A program made the position numbers and the translations under genes. Below the pieces are notes generated by a model that was not told where the DNA came from, did no database searches, and saw nothing but the letters and a program-made list of their open reading frames with translations. A DNA stretch of 64,000 nt from Gammaproteobacteria bacterium (GTDB lineage Bacteria > Gemmatimonadota > Gemmatimonadetes > Longimicrobiales > Gaopeijiaceae). Positions 1 to 7,674 of this stretch are shown here, in pieces. The stretch is taken from NCBI GenBank assembly GCA_028819075.1, contig JAPPMM010000043.1, positions 124,001 through 188,000 of the forward strand. Reading direction: 5' to 3'. Within the stretch, counting starts at the first letter, position 1. Each line of letters opens with the position of its first letter.

Positions 1-381
1 AAACGACATCCGGCGCCCATCTGCCTGGGCGCGCAGCATGGCGATCATCCACCCGTGATCAGCGCATTGCTCGATGGCGGTGCGAGCGTCCACGACTGGT
101 GCCCGCTGCCCTGGTTTCTGGCCAAGTGGGTGCCGCCCATCAGCCCACTGCACATATCGGCGGCGACCAATGCCAACCCGGATATCACCGAGACGTTGAT
201 TCTGGCCGGAGCAGACCTGAATGCGGTTGGCGGCGAAGTCAACTACACACCCCTCGATCTGGCGGTTGAGCGGGGAACGCAGGAAGTAGCGGATCTGCTG
301 AGACGTCATGGAGCGAAGCATCGCACGACATGTCTGCCGCCCGACTACGATGTGGGCTGTCCGCCACGGCCCGGCGGATAG
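1..381 (+). CDS. Ankyrin-repeat protein, 3' part only
   Basis: The frame is open from base 1 to a TAG at 379-381, so the gene begins outside the window; 126 residues are visible. They contain ankyrin-type repeats: a partial repeat ending VISALLDGGASV, a full repeat with SPLHISAA and LILAGADLNA, and a last repeat with TPLDLAVERG and LLRRHGA. Ankyrin repeats form helical stacks that bind other proteins; no catalytic domain is visible. The stretch WCPLPWFLAKWVPP between the first two repeats is a non-standard insertion. An internal GTG at 55 would start the protein in the middle of a repeat and is unlikely to be used. The next gene lies on the opposite strand, so this one ends a rightward unit. 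Partner and location are unknown. Confidence 0.75.
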   Translation, partial: KRHPAPICLGAQHGDHPPVISALLDGGASVHDWCPLPWFLAKWVPPISPLHISAATNANPDITETLILAGADLNAVGGEVNYTPLDLAVERGTQEVADLLRRHGAKHRTTCLPPDYDVGCPPRPGG

Positions 382-385
382 ACAG

Positions 386-766
386 TCATCTTCGACCAAG
401 CCGAGGCAACGCGCACGGGGCAACGGTATCGTGCCTCCAAGCCTCCTCGGCGAGATGGGGCTCCCACACCGAACCGACCCACTCACCGAATCGCCGAGCG
501 ATCCGCTCTGGATCGTCCGCCGCCGCCGCGAGCGTACATTCGGCCATCCGCATGAAGTTCCTCTCCAGGGTGCGGCGTTGGAGGCCCACCTGATCGGCGA
601 TGGCGTTCCAGGCGTCCCGCGAGCGGGCGCGCACGGCCCAGAGAAGAACAGCCCAGCTCAGGAATTCCTTCAGGCTGCACCGAAGAGGTACCTCCCTGCG
701 CCAGTAGCGACTCAGGGTAGAAGCAGCCAGGCCGACATGACGCGCCAGGTGACTGACGGAGTGCAC
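386..766 (-). CDS. C-terminal half of frameshifted regulator (double HTH, AraC-like)
   Basis: This is the downstream half of a regulator that is split by a frameshift; the matching N-terminal half lies at 792-1262. It holds two helix-turn-helix units, around residues 4-23 (SVSHLARHVGLAASTLSRYW) and 53-70 (AWNAIADQVGLQRRTLERNF), spaced as in AraC/XylS DNA-binding domains. The frame stays open upstream of the GTG at 766, back to a run of eight C (bottom strand) at 832-839. Removing one C would join both halves into one protein of about 290 residues. Whether this is a sequencing error, a true mutation or slippage cannot be told from one read of the locus. Confidence 0.6.
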   Translation of the reverse strand: MHSVSHLARHVGLAASTLSRYWRREVPLRCSLKEFLSWAVLLWAVRARSRDAWNAIADQVGLQRRTLERNFMRMAECTLAAAADDPERIARRFGEWVGSVWEPHLAEEAWRHDTVAPCALPRLGRR

Positions 767-791
767 GGGAATGAACGGGACGCCGCCGTCA

Positions 792-1262
792 TCATTGTGC
801 AGACCGCAGACCCGGCTGATCGTCTCCCTGAGGGGGGGGTCTGAAGGAATAGTCCGAGAGCAGCTTCAAGCCGAGTTGCCACATCGGACCCCGGCTGACC
901 CTCCTGAAGTCCTCGAGCACTTCGGCCAGGCGGCTCGTGGCCTCGTCCGTCCACACCACCTGCAGCCTGCCGGAACGGAGCGGATACAGTCGTCGCAGGC
1001 AGTCCACCGAAAGGGGCGCCACCACGACGCACGGCGGGCTCACAGGCCCGAAGGCCGATCGCAGCCACTCGAAATCCTCGCCAGAGCAGGTCGTGGTCCC
1101 GAAGACGACTGCGCAGGCGCCCACGGACGGCTCCAAGAGCGCCTCTCGTGAAGTCAACCGCCCGATCGGCAGGCCGGCGAGCGTTCGCTCCAGTCGGTCG
1201 CCCAGCTCGCCGTTCTCGCAATACAGCAGGTAGACCAGTGGTCCCGATTGCGTCCGTGCCAT
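792..1262 (-). CDS. N-terminal half of frameshifted regulator (receiver-like domain)
   Basis: About 156 residues resembling a receiver or pseudo-receiver fold: a first beta strand LVYLLYCENG, a central strand ACAVVFGTT, then CVVVAPLS and a late helix TSRLAEVLEDFRRV. The usual phosphoacceptor Asp is not obvious after strand 3, so it may not be phosphorylated (inference). The frame runs off at 792 just after the C8 run at 832-839; the other frame then carries the two HTH units at 386-766. The first ATG is at 1262. A TTG at 1370 would add 36 residues of low-complexity, coding-poor character. The AT-rich stretch 1371-1480 upstream is the likely promoter region and contains the palindrome CCCATATGGG at 1415-1424. 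Confidence 0.55.
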   Translation of the reverse strand: MARTQSGPLVYLLYCENGELGDRLERTLAGLPIGRLTSREALLEPSVGACAVVFGTTTCSGEDFEWLRSAFGPVSPPCVVVAPLSVDCLRRLYPLRSGRLQVVWTDEATSRLAEVLEDFRRVSRGPMWQLGLKLLSDYSFRPPPQGDDQPGLRSAQ

Positions 1263-1483
1263 ACCGTCCCGCGGCAACACGCTCAACCAACCGTCGCGGT
1301 CAACTCGTTGCTCTAATGTGATCTCGACAATACCAGTATGGCATGATCCCGATTTTGTCGCGCCTCCCAAATCGGGGGACTGCGTTCCGGCAAGTGGAAG
1401 TTGCTGAAATACCCCCCATATGGGAAGCTAATATACCGACAAATCACGGATGAGTATACGACATTATCCCGCAAACGGGTCCT

Positions 1484-1966
1484 TCAGCGAGAGTCCCCGC
1501 GACCGGGACGCGGCAGCCATCGCCCGACCCGCTTCATGTACGCCACATACTCGTCCCCGAACTCCCGCGTGAGCCGTGGCTCCTCGTAGAGCCGGATGAA
1601 CAGCGAGAAGAAGACGAAGATCGCTGCGCCGTAGGCCCAAAGGACCGGCATCCCGTAGAGAACGGCCCACCCCGTGACCGCGCTCAGCACCGCCACGTAC
1701 ATGGGGTTGCGCGTGTACCGGTAGAACCCGCGGGTCACCAGCCGCTTCGGCGCATCCGTGATCGCGGGCGTGCCTCGGCCGAAGGACGCGAAGTCCCACG
1801 CGGATCGCAGGTAGAGGACCGCACCGACCGCCAGGAGAAGCAGGGCGAGAGCACGAGCGGCGCCGTCTGCGGTCGCCCGGTCCCCCGCGATGAGCAGCGG
1901 AACGAGCACCGCAACGCTGCCGGGCACCACCAGCGTGAACAGGGCCGTCTTCAGCAACGGACTCAT
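1484..1966 (-). CDS. Isoprenylcysteine carboxyl methyltransferase-like membrane protein
   Basis: A 160-residue membrane protein with four or five hydrophobic segments. The C-terminal half has the family signature of ICMT/phospholipid methyltransferases: RGFYRYTRNPMYVAV, then EEPRLTREFGDEYVAYMKRV, where Arg-Asn-Pro-Met-Tyr and the Glu-Glu-Pro pair contribute to the SAM site in this superfamily. Bacterial members methylate small lipid or isoprenoid-type acceptors; the substrate here is unknown. The ATG at 1966 is chosen because GGGAGG lies just upstream on this strand and the following residues form the first membrane helix. A longer upstream extension in the same frame is not coding-like. It is divergent from the hypothetical gene at 2090. 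Confidence 0.8.
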   Translation of the reverse strand: MSPLLKTALFTLVVPGSVAVLVPLLIAGDRATADGAARALALLLLAVGAVLYLRSAWDFASFGRGTPAITDAPKRLVTRGFYRYTRNPMYVAVLSAVTGWAVLYGMPVLWAYGAAIFVFFSLFIRLYEEPRLTREFGDEYVAYMKRVGRWLPRPGRGDSR

Positions 1967-2089
1967 GTCGTGCCTCCCCTGGGGTTCCGGCGACACCTGC
2001 CGGCATCGCTCGCGTAGAGACCGCGGCCCAACGACATTGGCAGGGGTCGTCCTCGGCACGCCTCCTTCTGACTCCAACATGAATGCCCC

Positions 2090-2614
2090 ATGAACCACCC
2101 CGGCAACCCTTCCCTCCCCGTCGTCACCCGCTCGGTCGCGTTCCGCGACTTCGTGGTCTTTCAGGTCAAGCTCGCGCTGGACGGGGTCAAGGATGCGGTC
2201 CTGATGAGCCTGTCGGTCATCGCGATCGTGATCGACATGATCGCCGGGGGAGGCAGGCGTCCCCGCCGCTTCTACGCCGTCATCCGGCTGTGCTCGCGCT
2301 TCGACCGGTGGCTCAGGCTGCACAGCACGAAGGGGTTCGCCGAGACGGGGGAGCTGCTCTGGCCGGACCAGCCAGGGACCGGCGCCGGAATCGGCGAGCG
2401 GCGCATGCTGGGATCCGACGCCGACACCCTCATCGAGCGGGTCGAGGACCTTGCGCGGCGCGAGAGCAAGTCCGCGGAGCGCTGGCTCGACGATATGATC
2501 GAGCGCCAGCGCCGGGCCGGAGGGCGCATGCGCGAGGCCCCGGGCCGGGAGACGACGGACTACGACCGCGATCTTGAGGACTTCGACCGCGACCTCAGAT
2601 CGCGCGGGCGCTGA
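2090..2614 (+). CDS. Hypothetical protein with one membrane segment
   Basis: No family recognised. The 174 residues begin with a soluble stretch, then one hydrophobic segment (VLMSLSVIAIVIDMIAGGG, about residues 37-55) followed by a basic patch RRPRR, suggesting an inner-membrane anchor with the C-terminal part in the cytoplasm. The last 70 residues are very rich in charged amino acids (Arg, Asp, Glu) and probably form helices, for example TLIERVEDLARRESKSAERW. The ATG at 2090 has no clear ribosome binding site. It lies divergent from the methyltransferase and upstream of the TPR gene, with 110 bases between. Confidence 0.6.
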   Translation: MNHPGNPSLPVVTRSVAFRDFVVFQVKLALDGVKDAVLMSLSVIAIVIDMIAGGGRRPRRFYAVIRLCSRFDRWLRLHSTKGFAETGELLWPDQPGTGAGIGERRMLGSDADTLIERVEDLARRESKSAERWLDDMIERQRRAGGRMREAPGRETTDYDRDLEDFDRDLRSRGR

Positions 2615-2724
2615 GACGACAAGGCACGGCACCAGCACGGGTCCCATGTCGACATCTCTGGCGCACGTCCCTCCATCGGGGCAGTTTGCGAGGAGAATCG
2701 GACTCATCCTCAGGAGGCTGCGCC

Positions 2725-4362
2725 ATGACCCGGAAACACCTTCGCTTCGTTCTCGCCTGCATCTGTAGCACCGCGCCGGTCCTGCTCGCTCTGGCACCGG
2801 CGCCCCTTTCCGCCCAGCACGACGAGCACGGGCCTGGTCCGGCTCCGGACGGCGAAGAGGTTCTGCTCATTTCCTCGGCCCTCGGGCCCTACACGCGCAC
2901 CATCACCACCGACTCCGAAGCTGCGCAGGCGTACTTCACGCAGGGCATGCAGCTCATGTACGCCTTCACGCCTTCGGACGCGAACCGCTCCTTCAAGGAG
3001 GCGCAGCGCCACGATCCCGAGTGCGCCATGTGCTACTTCGGCGAAGCGTGGTCGCTGGGCCGCTATCTGAACGGCGCGATGCTCCCCGAAGACGCCCCCA
3101 CCGCCTACGCCGCCATCCACAAGGCGAAGGAACTGGCGGCGGAGTCCGGGACCGACGTCGAGCGGGCCCTCATCGACGCGATGATCGTCCGCTACGCGCC
3201 CGAGCACGAGGGAGACGACCAGCGCCTGGAGCTGGACAAGGCCTACGCGGCCGCCCTGGAGAAGGTGTGGGAGGCGCATCCCGGCGACATCGAGGTCGGC
3301 ACCTTCTTCGGCGAGTCGCTCATGCTGCTCCAGCCCCGGCGCGGCTACTGGGACATCGAGAACCCCGAGGTGCAGAAGATCCACCGGGTGCTTGAGCAGA
3401 CCCTCGCGCTGAACATCGCCCACCCGGGCGCCTGCCACCTCTACGTTCACGCCACCGAACCCACCGCCAGCCCCGGCAAGGCGGAAGCGTGCGCGGACCA
3501 CCTCGGCCAGTCGATCCCCGGCGCGAGCCACATCCAGCACATGCCCTCGCACACCTACAACCGGATCGGGCGCTGGCATGACGCGGTGATCGCCAACACG
3601 CATGCCTGGCACTCCGACCAGAAGGCCAACCACGACCTGGGCTACGCCATCTACCCGTCGCACAACCTGCACATGCTGCTCTTCGCGGCCTCCATGGCCG
3701 GCGAGGGCGCGGTCGCCATGCAGGCCTCGCGCAACTACGGGAAACTGGTGTCGGGCGGCAACTTCTACGAGTCGCTTACCGGCGTCCGCTTCGGCTTCTG
3801 GGAAGACGTGCTGGCGATCGATGAACGTCCCGAGCAGCCGCTCTTCGCCGGCTTCTGGGACTTCGGGCGCGGATTCGCCCATCTGCGCATGGAACGGCCC
3901 GACAGCGCCGCGTTCTACATGGAGCGGCTGAAGGAGGCGCGCGCCGAGCTCGAGGACGAGGCGCCCTTCCGCGGGCACTCGGCGGTTGACCTGATCACCA
4001 TCGTGGGCGCGATCCTCGAGGGCGAGATGCTCGCCGCCGAAGGCGATGTCGACGGGGCCGCGCGCGTGCTCGAGGAGGGCATCGAGGTCGAGGACGGGCT
4101 CCGCTACGACGAGCCCGAGCCCCTCAACTTCGCGGCTCGCCACTGGCTGGGCGCCATCCTCAACGACGCCGGGCGCCATGCGGACGCCGAAGAGGTGTTC
4201 CGCGCCGCGCTCGAGGACCATCCGCACAACGGCTGGTCGCTCTTCGGGCTGGAGCGGGCGCTCCGGGCCCAGGGCCGGGACGCGGAAGCTGACGAGACGC
4301 TGGCCGAGCGCATGGAATACTGGGCCAACGCGGATGTCTGGCTGATGTCGGCACGCTTCTGA
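2725..4362 (+). CDS. Secreted tetratricopeptide-repeat protein
   Basis: A 545-residue exported protein. The first 31 residues are a signal peptide (MTRKHLRFVLACICS...APLSAQ). The mature part contains helical repeats of TPR type: an N-terminal set with QAYFTQGMQLMYAFTPSDAN and the conserved CAMCYFGEAWSLG, and a C-terminal set with WLGAILNDAGRHADAEEVFR and LFGLERALRAQGRDAEADE. His-rich motifs (HPGACHLYVHATE, HIQHMPSHTYNRIG) are conserved in this family by my recollection and might bind metal. The role is unknown; similar proteins occur near quinoproteins. ATG 2725 is chosen because CAGGAGG stands 7 bases upstream; an earlier start at 2686 lacks both a site and a signal peptide. Confidence 0.8.
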   Translation: MTRKHLRFVLACICSTAPVLLALAPAPLSAQHDEHGPGPAPDGEEVLLISSALGPYTRTITTDSEAAQAYFTQGMQLMYAFTPSDANRSFKEAQRHDPECAMCYFGEAWSLGRYLNGAMLPEDAPTAYAAIHKAKELAAESGTDVERALIDAMIVRYAPEHEGDDQRLELDKAYAAALEKVWEAHPGDIEVGTFFGESLMLLQPRRGYWDIENPEVQKIHRVLEQTLALNIAHPGACHLYVHATEPTASPGKAEACADHLGQSIPGASHIQHMPSHTYNRIGRWHDAVIANTHAWHSDQKANHDLGYAIYPSHNLHMLLFAASMAGEGAVAMQASRNYGKLVSGGNFYESLTGVRFGFWEDVLAIDERPEQPLFAGFWDFGRGFAHLRMERPDSAAFYMERLKEARAELEDEAPFRGHSAVDLITIVGAILEGEMLAAEGDVDGAARVLEEGIEVEDGLRYDEPEPLNFAARHWLGAILNDAGRHADAEEVFRAALEDHPHNGWSLFGLERALRAQGRDAEADETLAERMEYWANADVWLMSARF

Positions 4363-4378
4363 TGCGGGCTCCCTTCTG

Positions 4379-5260
4379 ATGCGCGGCCGGGACGCGCTTC
4401 GGGCCGCCAGGGCGGCCGTTCCGTCGACCAGGGCGGGAATGTGGGCGCTCGTCCTGGCCGCGGCATGGACGGTTGCCCTGGCGGTCCTTCCCAGCCCGGC
4501 GAGCGCGCAACGCTGGGGGCGCGGCTGGTCCCGGCGCGCGCCCATGGCCAACCCCGGGGAGGCGGCCGAGTTCGGCTTCACCTTCTGCCGCATCGCCTAC
4601 CGCAGCGTGCGCAACGAGGCGCTTGGCCAGGGATGGCGCACGGACTATCCCAACTCCGACGCCAACTTCTCCCTGCGCTTCTCCCAGCTCACCACCAGCG
4701 CGGTCAGCCGCTCCGAGAACGGCGAGCCCTTCTACGCGGTGGTGACGCTGGAGGACGACGAGATCTTCAAGTGTCCCTTCGTCTTCATGTCGGATGTGGG
4801 GACGGTCGGCTTCGATCCCGAGGAGATCGAGCGCCTGCGCACCTATCTCCTCAAGGGCGGCTTTCTCTACGTGGACGATTTCTGGGGCGACCGCGCCTGG
4901 CAGCACTGGGAACAGACCATGCGCGAGGTGCTCCCCGATCACTTCATCCAGGACGTGCCGAGCGACCACCTGCTGCTGAACGGGCTGTACCAGGTACGCG
5001 ACGTACCACAGGTGCCCTCGATCCAGTACTGGTACCGGACCGGGCGGCAGGCGACCTCCGAGCGAGGCTTCGAGAGCGCCGAAGTACACTTCCGCGCCAT
5101 CTTCGACGAGGAAGGGCGGGCGATGGTGGTGATGACCCACAACACCGACATCGCCGACGGCTGGGAGCGCGAGGGAGAGGACGAGGCGTTCTTCTTCCGG
5201 TTCTCGCCGGAGTCGTATGCGCTCGGCATCAACATCGTGCTGTACGCGCTGACGCACTGA
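4379..5260 (+). CDS. DUF4159 domain exported protein
   Basis: A 293-residue protein with a signal peptide and a DUF4159 domain. Family-type motifs are DEEIFKCPF-like (here DDEIFKCPFVFMSDVG), LKGGFLYVDDFWGDRAW, and near the end THNTDIADGWERE and SPESYALGINIVLYALTH. DUF4159 proteins resemble a glutamine-amidotransferase-like fold and often lie next to MoxR/VWA clusters; no activity is established. The start is uncertain: 4379 gives an Arg-rich n-region, whereas an internal ATG at 4439 has AGGGCGGGA directly before it and a short signal peptide ending SPASAQ. The gene follows the TPR gene by 16 bases and is probably co-transcribed with it. Confidence 0.8.
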   Translation: MRGRDALRAARAAVPSTRAGMWALVLAAAWTVALAVLPSPASAQRWGRGWSRRAPMANPGEAAEFGFTFCRIAYRSVRNEALGQGWRTDYPNSDANFSLRFSQLTTSAVSRSENGEPFYAVVTLEDDEIFKCPFVFMSDVGTVGFDPEEIERLRTYLLKGGFLYVDDFWGDRAWQHWEQTMREVLPDHFIQDVPSDHLLLNGLYQVRDVPQVPSIQYWYRTGRQATSERGFESAEVHFRAIFDEEGRAMVVMTHNTDIADGWEREGEDEAFFFRFSPESYALGINIVLYALTH

Positions 5261-5274
5261 CCGACCTGGCGGTG

Positions 5275-5317
5275 TACTGATGATTACTGGTGATTATTAC
5301 TGATATCTACTGATGAT
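5275..5317 (+). repeat. Four phased TACTGATGAT-type decamers before the quinoprotein start
   Basis: Four related ten-base units: TACTGATGAT at 5275, TACTGGTGAT at 5285, TACTGATATC at 5298 and TACTGATGAT at 5308. Units 1-2 and 3-4 abut with 10-base spacing and a TAT separates the pairs. The last unit touches the ATG at 5318. The stretch is strikingly AT-rich here. Function is not known; it could bind a regulator or be the gene's leader. Confidence 0.6.
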
Positions 5318-7543
5318 ATGATGGAGCGTTTCGGGCGTATTAGACGGGGCGGGACGTGTCGCGCGGCGACTTTGGCCCCGGTCAGCTCACCGCTCGCGGC
5401 GCTCGCCCTGGCCACTCCGCTCGCCTTGGCTGCCCCACTCGCCGGGCAGGAGACGGTGCGCCTTGTCCCGCAGCAGGTGGAGGCCGGGCGCGGCGTATAC
5501 GATCGCTCATGCGCGGAATGCCACCGCGCCGACCTGAGCGGCGACTTCGAGGCGCCCGAGCTGGCGGGCCGCAACTTCCTCGCCGCCTGGCGGACGGCAC
5601 CGCTCGACGAGCTGCTGGCGGTGGTGCGCGACATGCCCCCGGAGGAGCCCGGCACCCTCAGCGAGGCGCAGTACCTGGCGGTGACCGCCTTCCTGCTCTC
5701 GGCCAACGGGGCCGCGGCCGACCAGGGCGTGCTGGCGTCCGGGCAGGCGATCGAGGATGTGCTGGCGGGGCAGATGTCTGCCGCCGCTGAGCCCGCTCCC
5801 GCGGCTGAGCCGACCCCCACCGCTGACCCCGCCGCCCCCAACCGGCCCGCAATCCCCACCGGGGAACTGGTACGCGCCACCGGTCTCACCACCGTGGAGG
5901 GCGGCATCGGCCCACTCACCCCCGTGACCGACGCCATGCTGCGCGACCCCGACCCCGCCGACTGGCTCATGTACCGGCGCACCTACGACGCCTGGGGGTA
6001 CAGCCCGCTCGACCAGATCCGGGGCGAAAACGTCGCCGACCTGGAGCTGGCCTGGGTGTGGGCCATGGCCGACGGGACCAGCCAGCCGACCCCGCTGGTG
6101 CTCGACGGGATCATGTTCCTCGCCAATCCGGGCAACATCATCCAGGCGCTCGACGCCGCCACCGGCGACCTCCTCTGGGAGTACCGCCGCCAGTTCCCCG
6201 ACCACATCCGCCCGGGCGGATTCAACCAGATGCGCAACCTGGCCCTCTATCAGGACAAGGTGTTCCTGTCCACGAAGGATGCGAGCGTGGTCGCCCTCGA
6301 CGCGCGCACCGGCAAGACCGTGTGGGACACCCAGGTCGCCGACCCGCGCAAGGGCTACACCAACGTCGCGGGCCCCCTCGTGGTGGAGGGGCTGGTGGTG
6401 AACGGCATCAACGGGTGCGGGCGCTTCTACGACGACAGCTGCTTCATCACCGCGCACGACGCCGACACCGGAGAGGAGGTGTGGCGCACCTACACCATCG
6501 CGCGCCCGGGGGAGCCCGGGGGCGACACCTGGGGCGATCTTCCCCTCCACCTGCGGGGCGGCGGGGACGCGTGGACCACCGGCAGCTACGACCCGGCGCT
6601 CGGGCTCATCTACTGGGGCACGGCGCAGGCCAAGCCCTGGGTGCCTGCCAGCCGCGGCCTCACCACCCTCGACCCGGCGCTCTACACCAGTTCCACGCTG
6701 GCCATGAACGCGGCCGACGGCTCACTGGCCTGGTATCGCCAGCACGTACCCGCCGAGGCGCTCGACCTGGACGAGTCCTTTGAGCAGATGCTCGTGGACG
6801 TCGACGGCCGCAGGCTCCTCTTCGCCATCGGCAAGCACGGCATCTTCTGGAAACTGGATCGCGAGACGGGCGAGTTCCTCGCGCACCGCGAGACCGTGTA
6901 CCAGAACGTCTTCGACCACATCGACCCCGAGACCGGGGAGGTCACCTACCGCGCCGACATCATGAAGGCCGAAGTGGGCGAGTGGATCTCGGTCTGCCCC
7001 AGCACGGCGGGCGGCCACAACTGGCACGCGATGGCGTTCAGCCCGGAGACGAACCTCCTCGTTACCCCGCTCTCGCAGAGCTGTCTCGAAATATCCGGCC
7101 GCGAGATCGTCATGGAGGAGGGTTCGGGCGGTACCGGCGCCGACCGCGACTGGGCCGAGATGCCCGGCACCGACGGCCGGCTGGGCAAGCTGGCGGCCTA
7201 CGACGTGCGCACCCTCGAGGAGGTCTGGAGCGTCGAACAGCGCGCCTCCTTCCTCACCGCGGCCCTCACCACCGGTGGCGGCCTCGCCTTCGCGGGCGAC
7301 GTCGACCGCTACTTCCGCGCCTACGACGTCGCGACCGGCGACGTGCTGTGGGAGACCCGGCTGGGAACATCGGTCCAGGGCTTCCCCGTGACCTTCTCCG
7401 TCAGGGGCGAACAGTACCTGGCCGTGAGCACCGGCCTCGGCGGCGGCAGCCCCCGCATCGTCCCGCGCCTGCTGGCTCCGGAGATCCGCCATCCCACATC
7501 CGGAAACGCCCTCTACGTCTTCAAGCTGCGCGACGCGCGCTAG
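5318..7543 (+). CDS. Heme c / PQQ-binding-like beta-propeller quinoprotein dehydrogenase
   Basis: A 741-residue periplasmic fusion. Residues 1-43 look like a signal peptide (ending PLAGQ). A cytochrome c domain follows with CAECH at 65-69 and a likely Met ligand in DMPPEEPG. After a Pro/Ala-rich linker (about 148-180) comes a PQQ-enzyme-like propeller starting [17 protein letters not shown], with tryptophan-docking repeats such as [24 protein letters not shown] and [14 protein letters not shown]. Such enzymes oxidise alcohols or sugars and pass electrons to the fused heme; the substrate is unknown. A Cys pair in [11 protein letters not shown] could form a disulfide. No ribosome site is visible before ATG 5318 or ATG 5321; the decamer repeat occupies that position. 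Confidence 0.85.
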   Translation: MMERFGRIRRGGTCRAATLAPVSSPLAALALATPLALAAPLAGQETVRLVPQQVEAGRGVYDRSCAECHRADLSGDFEAPELAGRNFLAAWRTAPLDELLAVVRDMPPEEPGTLSEAQYLAVTAFLLSANGAAADQGVLASGQAIEDVLAGQMSAAAEPAPAAEPTPTADPAAPNRPAIPTGELVRATGLTTVEGGIGPLTPVTDAMLRDPDPADWLMYRRTYDAWGYSPLDQIRGENVADLELAWVWAMADGTSQPTPLVLDGIMFLANPGNIIQALDAATGDLLWEYRRQFPDHIRPGGFNQMRNLALYQDKVFLSTKDASVVALDARTGKTVWDTQVADPRKGYTNVAGPLVVEGLVVNGINGCGRFYDDSCFITAHDADTGEEVWRTYTIARPGEPGGDTWGDLPLHLRGGGDAWTTGSYDPALGLIYWGTAQAKPWVPASRGLTTLDPALYTSSTLAMNAADGSLAWYRQHVPAEALDLDESFEQMLVDVDGRRLLFAIGKHGIFWKLDRETGEFLAHRETVYQNVFDHIDPETGEVTYRADIMKAEVGEWISVCPSTAGGHNWHAMAFSPETNLLVTPLSQSCLEISGREIVMEEGSGGTGADRDWAEMPGTDGRLGKLAAYDVRTLEEVWSVEQRASFLTAALTTGGGLAFAGDVDRYFRAYDVATGDVLWETRLGTSVQGFPVTFSVRGEQYLAVSTGLGGGSPRIVPRLLAPEIRHPTSGNALYVFKLRDAR

Positions 7544-7602
7544 CACGCGGCGAACCGGCAGGGCTCGCCCCGCACGCGTTAGTTACGCATTCTGATGCAT
7601 GT

Positions 7603-7619
7603 CCGGGCCGCACGCCCGG
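7603..7619 (+). terminator. Weak hairpin between quinoprotein and Asp-box genes
   Basis: CCGGGC and GCCCGG form a perfect 6-bp stem around a 5-base loop (CGCAC), 60 bases after the quinoprotein stop. There is no T-run, so intrinsic termination is doubtful. Confidence 0.25.
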
Positions 7620-7674
7620 CCGTTCCACAACCGGCAGATTGCGACCCTCGCCCCAACCCGAGAGAGAGACCCTG

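Noticed and set aside
1967-2797. 277-residue N-terminal extension of the methyltransferase frame
   Set aside because: No hydrophobic or family-like sequence, and it crosses the divergent hypothetical gene; the ribosome site is at 1966.
2710-4593. Long 627-residue frame opposite the TPR gene
   Set aside because: It is the mirror of a GC-rich gene; the + strand frame has a signal peptide, ribosome site and TPR repeats, while this one has no recognisable domain.
5275-5317. Decamer repeats as a CRISPR array
   Set aside because: Units are too short, there are no spacers of constant length and no cas genes.
6982-7674. Upstream extension of the Asp-box gene
   Set aside because: It runs out of frame through the quinoprotein gene and is Arg/Pro-rich noise; the ATG at 7675 starts a clear signal peptide.
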